A stretch of 40,496 nt of DNA from a virus: positions 1 to 40,496 of the IMG/VR virus record IMGVR_UViG_3300037882_000161; one strand, given 5' to 3'. The first letter of the stretch is position 1. Each line of letters begins with the position of its first letter. This document shows positions 36,158 to 40,496 of the stretch, piece after piece. Both the position numbers and the translations under genes were made by a program. The notes below the pieces were generated by a model. It was not told the DNA's origin, made no database searches, and worked only from the letters and a program-made list of their open reading frames with translations.

Positions 36158-37617
36158 TGGCGGATTCAAGAGAAGCATTAAGAAAACTTCAAAGCGGTCA
36201 AACGCTTAGCGCAGCCGAACGCAAGTTACTTGGCATGGCTCCTGTTGTAGCACCTACACCTACACCTACAGGTACAGTCGTTCCTAATTTTACTCCTACC
36301 ATTACAATGGGCGCTAACACTAGCGGCATGTTTGTTGGTCCTATTCCGACTGGAACCACTAGAACCGCTACAGGTTATGTAACTCCAGAACCTGCACCTG
36401 CATTTCCAGCAGCAGGAACTTTCGTTGGTTGGGACTATCAAAACAATACCCAGACAACAGGAACACTAAGGCGCAAGATTGTTGCCGATGGCAAGGGTGG
36501 AACTAAGATTGACTTTGGTTCATCTGAAAAGAATCCTGACTATGTTCCAGGTAGCCGTGGAGGAGGCGGTACGGGCGGCACGGGTGGTACTGGTGGAAAC
36601 ACTGGCAGTGGTAACCAAACCTTTACATGGACCGACCCAGACACTGGGCAGATAAGAACATTTGCATCTGCAGCAGAACTAAATGCATTTGTTACAACTT
36701 GGTCTACCAAAAAGTCATCTGATTCAGCAACAGCCGCAGCAGCAGCCGCTGCTAAGGCTAAGGCTGATATAGAAGCACAGGCAAAAAGAACTGCGCAACA
36801 GGACTTTAAAGCAGCACTTTCAGAAATGGGTCTTGCTGATTTAGCAGATACTGTTGACGAGATGATTCGCCAGGACTTTACCGCATCACAAATTAAACTT
36901 GAACTACCTAAGCAGGCATCTTACAAGTTGCGTTTCCCAGGCATGCAGGCTTTGCGAGATGCGGGTCAGGCTATTAACGAGGCTACATACATCTCAATGG
37001 AAAGAGGCTACCTTCAAACTTTAGGAGCCTTTGGTTTAGATGCTGGAGTATTTGGTACTCGCTCTGAACTAGGTAAGTACATTGCCAACATGGTTTCACC
37101 ACGCGAATTTGAGGAGCGAGTAAATATCGCTAAGACTCGCGTTGCAGATAACACAGATGTAGTTAAGCAACTCAAGGGTTACTACCCAGAGATTGATGAC
37201 TCAGCCGTTGTTTCATATTTGCTCAACCCTACAAAGGGTATGGACATCATCAAGAAGCAGGTTCGCGCTGCTGAGATTGGTGCCGCTGCTACCTACGCTG
37301 GGTTCTCTGACCTCGGTGGTAAAGGTGCAATGGGTATGGGTTATGCCGAGTCACTTATCGGAGCCACTGGTACCGCAGATTTGGCAGCCCTTAAGAAAGA
37401 CTTTGGGCAGGCTAAGACACTTGCTCGTACACAGTCACGCCTTGCAGGTATTGAAAGCCAGGCTTACAACGAAACAGAAGCAGTCAACGCAGCGATTGCT
37501 CAAGAACAATCTTCAATCCTTGCTTCACAACGCAGAGCCGAAAGAGAAACAAAGTTCCGTTTCGGTGGCTCAAGCGGCGTAGGTGCTACTTCACTAAGAA
37601 GTACCACTAACCAATAA
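36157..37617 (+). CDS. Internal virion-type protein, 486 aa
   Basis: A 486 aa protein. The N-terminal 150 residues are Thr/Pro/Gly-rich and low complexity (VVAPTPTPTGTVV, GGGGTGGTGGTGGNTGSG). The rest is helical (AKRTAQQDFKAALSEMGLADLADTVDEMIRQDF, VSPREFEERVNIAKTRVADNTDVVKQLKGYYPEI, LNPTKGMDIIKKQVRAAEIGAAATYAGF). The same plan as the upstream 495 aa protein, a flexible Pro/Gly N-terminus and helical C-terminus, suggests related roles in the ejectosome or inner core. It is the last gene before a 120-base gap. Confidence 0.6.
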   Translation: MADSREALRKLQSGQTLSAAERKLLGMAPVVAPTPTPTGTVVPNFTPTITMGANTSGMFVGPIPTGTTRTATGYVTPEPAPAFPAAGTFVGWDYQNNTQTTGTLRRKIVADGKGGTKIDFGSSEKNPDYVPGSRGGGGTGGTGGTGGNTGSGNQTFTWTDPDTGQIRTFASAAELNAFVTTWSTKKSSDSATAAAAAAAKAKADIEAQAKRTAQQDFKAALSEMGLADLADTVDEMIRQDFTASQIKLELPKQASYKLRFPGMQALRDAGQAINEATYISMERGYLQTLGAFGLDAGVFGTRSELGKYIANMVSPREFEERVNIAKTRVADNTDVVKQLKGYYPEIDDSAVVSYLLNPTKGMDIIKKQVRAAEIGAAATYAGFSDLGGKGAMGMGYAESLIGATGTADLAALKKDFGQAKTLARTQSRLAGIESQAYNETEAVNAAIAQEQSSILASQRRAERETKFRFGGSSGVGATSLRSTTNQ

Positions 37618-37737
37618 ATAGAATCCTGAACGGACCCACCAGCCCCGTCAGCGTAACAGTCTGGTAGCAATAGCCGACATGGTTTCCCCGAACCGCGTTT
37701 GTGGATTGCGAATACAACTAACAAGGGAGATAGGTAG
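37618..37737 (+). other. 120-base gap before the scaffold gene
   Basis: No gene. It contains the small inverted repeat GGTT-tccccg-AACC (37681-37694) and CCACCAG/CTGGTAG arms further left, and ends with the scaffold SD (AAGGGAGATAGGTAG). It may hold a promoter or processing site that raises scaffold and capsid expression, but no convincing -35/-10 pair is visible. Confidence 0.35.
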
Positions 37738-38187
37738 ATGGCTACCAATTACGAATACGATGACGAAGATGACTTCACCGAAGAAGGTGGAGATGTCGTT
37801 AAGCAACTACGGAAAGTAAACCGTACGCTCGAAAAGCGTTTAAAGGAACTTGAGGCAGAGGCTAACGGTCTGAAAATTCAGACTCGTCAGCGTACAGTCA
37901 AGGATGTACTAACAGCAAAGGGTATCAACCCAAAAATCGCAGCATTTATCCCACAAGATATTGAGGGAGAAGAAGCAATCTCAGGATGGCTTAATGAATA
38001 CGGCGATGTCTTTGGAGTTACCCCGCCAGAAGAAGCAAAACAAGACAGCGTAGATGTATCTGCTGCAAAACGAATCGCCAACACAGTCAACAGCGCAGCA
38101 GCGCCAACGATTGATGAAGATGCATTAGCAAAGATTCTATCCGCAGAAGGTCCCGCTGCATTGAACGCCATCCTTGGCATCAATTAA
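37738..38187 (+). CDS. Scaffolding protein, 149 aa
   Basis: A probable capsid scaffold, from position just before the capsid gene and composition. It has an acidic N-terminus (YEYDDEDDFTEEGGD), a central coiled coil (VVKQLRKVNRTLEKRLKELEAEANGLK) and a C-terminal region (DEDALAKILSAEGPAALNAILGIN) suited to capsid binding. No protease domain or separate prohead protease is present, so the scaffold may exit intact, as in T7/P22-type assembly. Confidence 0.75.
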   Translation: MATNYEYDDEDDFTEEGGDVVKQLRKVNRTLEKRLKELEAEANGLKIQTRQRTVKDVLTAKGINPKIAAFIPQDIEGEEAISGWLNEYGDVFGVTPPEEAKQDSVDVSAAKRIANTVNSAAAPTIDEDALAKILSAEGPAALNAILGIN

Positions 38188-38223
38188 CTTACAAACTACC
38201 AATCACCTTAGGAGGTGAACTAA

Positions 38224-39399
38224 ATGGCATATACAGACACAACAGCAATCGCTGGTCTTATCAAGACAGCGTATGACCGCTATGTTGAGTTCGCTCTGCG
38301 CAGCCAGCCAATGATTCGTTCAGTGGCAGACAAGCGCCCAGCACAGCAAGCCATGCCAGGTTCAACCGTTGTATTCTCACTTTACAACGACTTGGCGGCT
38401 GCTACTTCAACACTCGGAGAAACAACAGATGTCACAGCAGTGGCACTACCAGATGTATCAACCGTTTCTGTCACACTAGAAGAAAAGGGTAACGGCGCAC
38501 TTGTTACACGCAAGTTGCAGTTGTTCTCACTTTCAGATGTTGACCCAGCAGTTGCAGACATCATTGCCTATAACATGGCAGACTCCATTGACCAAATTGC
38601 AATGTCAGCACTTAACGGCGGAACTTATGTTCAGTACGCAGGTGCAACAGCAACATCAACAGCAACTGTCACAGCGGCAGCAGCAGTTGATTCAGCAGAC
38701 ATCCGCAAGATTGTCGCAAAGTTGCGTTCACGCAAGGCTGTTCCACGCGAGGGTAACCTCTACTGGACAGGCATCCACCCAGAAGTTTCACACGACCTTC
38801 GTGCTGAGACTGGCAATGTTGGATGGCGCGATGTTCACTCACTCACAGATTCAGGTCAGGGCAACCTCTGGGCTGGAACTATCGGAACATACGAAGGTGC
38901 TTTCTTTGTTGAAACCAACCGCATGTTCTCTGCTAAGTCAGGTGCAGACCAGACAGCACTCGCAACAACAGCAGCAACAGTAGCAGGAGCATCTGCAGCG
39001 TTTACGCTCGGTGTTGCTTCAACTTCTGTTATTGCAGCACGCGCTGAAGTTGGCGATAAGATTTCAGGAACAGGCATCGCTTCTGGTGCAAAGATTTCTG
39101 CTATCGCAACATCAGGTTCTACAACAACAATCACTGTTAACACAGCACACTCTGCTCCAGTTACAGCATCAACTGTTGTCACAGTAACTCCAGTAACCCG
39201 CGTATTCAGCACAATCGTTGCTGGAAAGCAGGCACTTGCAGAGGCTGTAGCAGTTGAGCCAAATGTTGTTATCGGACCAGTCACAGATTCACTCATGCGT
39301 TTCCGACCAATCGGTTGGTACGGCGTACTTGGATTCTCTCGCTACCGCGAAGAATCTCTATACCGCATTGAATCAGGTTCTTCAATCGCAGCATTGTAG
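38224..39399 (+). CDS. Major capsid protein, 391 aa
   Basis: The major capsid protein, predicted HK97 fold. The N-terminal helix AYDRYVEFALRSQPMIRSVADKR, GSTVVFSLYNDLAAATSTLGETTDV (E-loop-like) and VSVTLEEKGNGALVTRKLQLFS lead to VADIIAYNMADSIDQIAMSALNGG and RKIVAKLRSRKAVP (spine/A-domain). Residues about 240-325 are a Ser/Thr/Ala-rich beta insertion (GDKISGTGIASGAKISAIATSGSTTTITV), a module likely exposed on the shell. The end is SRYREESLYRIESGSSI. The strong SD AGGAGG and directly adjacent scaffold fit high expression. I place it near the N4-gp56/T7-like group only tentatively. Confidence 0.85.
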   Translation: MAYTDTTAIAGLIKTAYDRYVEFALRSQPMIRSVADKRPAQQAMPGSTVVFSLYNDLAAATSTLGETTDVTAVALPDVSTVSVTLEEKGNGALVTRKLQLFSLSDVDPAVADIIAYNMADSIDQIAMSALNGGTYVQYAGATATSTATVTAAAAVDSADIRKIVAKLRSRKAVPREGNLYWTGIHPEVSHDLRAETGNVGWRDVHSLTDSGQGNLWAGTIGTYEGAFFVETNRMFSAKSGADQTALATTAATVAGASAAFTLGVASTSVIAARAEVGDKISGTGIASGAKISAIATSGSTTTITVNTAHSAPVTASTVVTVTPVTRVFSTIVAGKQALAEAVAVEPNVVIGPVTDSLMRFRPIGWYGVLGFSRYREESLYRIESGSSIAAL

Positions 39400-39406
39400 T
39401 TGCAAC

Positions 39407-39435
39407 GGGGGGCAGGGCTTCGGCTCTGCTCCCCT
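39407..39435 (+). terminator. Stable UUCG hairpin after the capsid gene
   Basis: GGGG-GGCAGGGC-TTCG-GCTCTGCTCCCC forms a long G/C stem closed by a TTCG tetraloop, with one G-U pair. No U-tract follows, and genes continue in the same direction. It is more likely a partial terminator or 3'-end stabiliser for abundant capsid mRNA than a full stop. Confidence 0.65.
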
Positions 39436-39452
39436 CTAACTAAGGACATAAC

Positions 39453-39707
39453 ATGTATAGATTTACAACACCAACAGTTGAAGAAACCCCAGCAGGTGGC
39501 GGTCCTTTGTTTTCTCGTATGACTTTACATCAGGGTATTTCAGTTCTCCGTACGCAGGGTGTGTATTCCTCCTACAGATACCCATCGCTTACGGAAGTAT
39601 TAGCAGCAGAAGAAGTTTATTTAGGCGGGCATATCTACGAAGTAGATGACACAGCCGCAGTCCGTTTAACCGCAGCAGGTTACGGAGAGTTCCTGGAGGA
39701 AATTTAA
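39453..39707 (+). CDS. Hypothetical head-module protein, 84 aa
   Basis: An 84 aa protein (MYRFTTPTVEETPAGGGPLFSRMTLHQGISVLRTQG, SYRYPSLTEVLAAEEVYLGGHIYEVDDTAAVRLTAAGYGEFLEEI). Similar short proteins after capsid genes in actinophages are known to me only as hypothetical. It may be a minor capsid or decoration protein. Its TAA overlaps the next ATG. Confidence 0.65.
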   Translation: MYRFTTPTVEETPAGGGPLFSRMTLHQGISVLRTQGVYSSYRYPSLTEVLAAEEVYLGGHIYEVDDTAAVRLTAAGYGEFLEEI

Positions 39708-39979
39708 TGGCATGTAGAACAGGCTGTCCAACGCAAGACCACGCTAATTGGGGCGAGTGTCTGCGAGCATCGAACCTAGAGTTCGGGACAGGCGATGCAA
39801 ACTCATCGGCGAGTATGCCTAAGAAAAAATTTGAAGCAGAGTTGCAAGCGTATAGAGATGCTAGAAAGCAAGGCATCCAGCCAACTGGTACATCCATGGC
39901 AAAGATACAGGCAGCAGTAGACATTTCCAATAAGGTTGGCAAAGCCTTTAATGGAGACACAAACTCATTTAAAAACTAA
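39707..39979 (+). CDS. Conserved actinophage-type protein, 90 aa
   Basis: A 90 aa protein beginning MACRTGCPTQDHANWGECLRASNLEFG (three Cys and one His, possibly zinc-binding), followed by a helical FEAELQAYRDARKQGIQPTGTSMAKIQAAVDISNKVGKAF. The second half (Y..AR.QGIQP.GT......A...S...G.AF) is a pattern I recall from many actinophage small proteins near capsid genes. Role unknown. Confidence 0.7.
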   Translation: MACRTGCPTQDHANWGECLRASNLEFGTGDANSSASMPKKKFEAELQAYRDARKQGIQPTGTSMAKIQAAVDISNKVGKAFNGDTNSFKN

Positions 39980-39990
39980 GGGAGGAAACC

Positions 39991-40239
39991 ATGGCAGCAA
40001 AGAAGAAACCTGTCGTAAGACAGAAAAAAGTTATAGACCTAGATACTTATTCTGCTCTTGATGCCTACGCGATTTCCCTCAACGAGTATTACAAGTCATT
40101 ACGCCGTGCTGGATTCACAGCAGATATGGCTTTCTGGCTGATACTAGATAAAGATTCTTATCCTGATTGGATTCTTCCAATCAAACCGTTAGAAAAAATA
40201 TCAGGCAACGACTACGAAGAAGATGAGGATGACGACTAA
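39991..40239 (+). CDS. Hypothetical protein, 82 aa
   Basis: An 82 aa protein: Lys-rich N-terminus (MAAKKKPVVRQKKV), a helical middle (TYSALDAYAISLNEYYKSLRRAGFTADMAFWLILD) and a strongly acidic end (NDYEEDEDDD). SD GGGAGG lies upstream. It overlaps the next gene by TAATG. It is likely a small helical head protein. Confidence 0.65.
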   Translation: MAAKKKPVVRQKKVIDLDTYSALDAYAISLNEYYKSLRRAGFTADMAFWLILDKDSYPDWILPIKPLEKISGNDYEEDEDDD

Positions 40240-40364
40240 TGAACTACGCAATGAAAGAATCTGCAGGAGCAAGCATGGGCATGGCAAAGATGGCAAAGAA
40301 AGCGCCAGCAAAGAAGAAGGCTGCTAAGAAGGCTGCCGTAAAGAAGATGGGCAAGAAGAAGTAA
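40239..40364 (+). CDS. Lys-rich histone-like mini-protein, 41 aa
   Basis: A 41 aa protein whose second half is almost all Lys/Ala (KKAPAKKKAAKKAAVKKMGKKK), reminiscent of histone-H1-type tails. It is coupled by TAATG on both sides. It could bind DNA in the capsid or be a host-directed peptide. The DNA repeats of AAGAAG make indels likely. Confidence 0.6.
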   Translation: MNYAMKESAGASMGMAKMAKKAPAKKKAAKKAAVKKMGKKK

Positions 40365-40496
40365 TGTGCATCGAGTGCGGATGTTACTCAACTAAGTCAC
40401 CTTACGGTATCGGCGGAAGTGCGGTTAACAAGCCAGCATCTGCTGATGCAAGCAAGTACAACTCTCTCGCTGCAAAGCCAGCAAAAGAGATGGAAG
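40364..40496 (+). CDS. Small Cys-containing protein, 5' part (continues at 1-113)
   Basis: The first 44 codons of a 48 aa protein beginning MCIECGCYSTKSPYGIGG. The ATG overlaps the preceding TAA. Translation continues across the contig end into bases 100-113, ending EADED. See the 3' part at 1-113. Confidence 0.7.
   Translation, partial: MCIECGCYSTKSPYGIGGSAVNKPASADASKYNSLAAKPAKEME
40398..40496. repeat. Terminal direct repeat, copy 2
   Basis: Identical to bases 1-99 over 99 bases, so the contig closes on itself. It lies inside a coding frame, which argues against cohesive-end or non-coding terminal repeats at this point. Confidence 0.9.

Noticed and set aside
37618-37737. tRNA gene in the gap before the scaffold
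   Set aside because: No cloverleaf could be built; only short hairpins.
1-40496. Integrase, excisionase or immunity repressor
   Set aside because: None recognised on either strand, so temperate lifestyle is unsupported, although some unknown small proteins could be regulators.
1-40496. CRISPR array associated with the Cas4-like gene
   Set aside because: No regularly spaced direct repeats; the octamer copies are irregularly spaced and mostly inside genes.

Overview
The window looks like the complete genome of an uncultured tailed bacteriophage of an actinobacterium. The last 99 bases (40398-40496) are identical to bases 1-99, so this is a closed circular or terminally redundant contig with about 40,397 unique bases. 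One small gene runs across the junction. An actinobacterial host is inferred from a WhiB-type iron-sulphur protein, an FmdB-type zinc ribbon, small CxxC proteins of kinds I recall from actinophages, and Gram-positive-style lysis genes. A podovirus-like virion is inferred from the roughly 40 kb size, the absence of a tail sheath, tail tube or tape-measure gene, and a very large internal-virion-type protein (1892 aa). No integrase, repressor, tRNA, CRISPR array, insertion sequence or DNA polymerase was recognised.

Layout. (1) A rightward late module runs from 24211 through the junction to 11371. It holds large terminase, portal, internal virion proteins, scaffold, major capsid, small head proteins, an adaptor-like protein, tail fibres, a sulphate-activation and sulphotransferase cassette (5099-6527), a beta-propeller-like tail protein, and a lysis region with a CHAP endolysin and several small membrane proteins. 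It ends in a strong terminator at 11390. (2) Two small leftward zinc-binding genes lie at 11477-11879. (3) A rightward replication and nucleotide module (11987-18253) holds a Cas4-like nuclease, a RecA/DnaB-fold ATPase, a glycosyltransferase-like protein, an Hjc-like resolvase, a primase split into two overlapping genes, a second nuclease-like gene, a sigma factor and a dNMP kinase. A bidirectional terminator follows at 18257. (4) A leftward array of about 18 mostly tiny genes (18312-23547) includes WhiB, a membrane-anchored lytic transglycosylase-like protein, many CxxC mini-proteins and a SprT-like metalloprotein. (5) A 663-base non-coding divergent region (23548-24210) has a structured leader in front of the terminase gene.

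Four things stand out. The leftward array is divided into five transcription units, each preceded by a CRP/GlxR-like palindrome, TGTGA-N6-TCACA. In three of them the palindrome sits 10-11 bases upstream of a -35 hexamer with an 18-base spacer. The same array is studded with about 20 same-orientation copies of the octamer TTAAGACA, spread across coding, stop-start and leader positions, which resembles a stoperator or start-associated-sequence system. The virion module carries a sulphotransferase, an APS kinase fused to a nucleotidyltransferase, and a DUF2061-like membrane protein: a candidate phage sulphation pathway. The giant virion protein appears to contain an ADP-ribosyltransferase-like domain whose usual catalytic glutamate is not evident.

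All family names come from reading motifs by eye. No searches were run.
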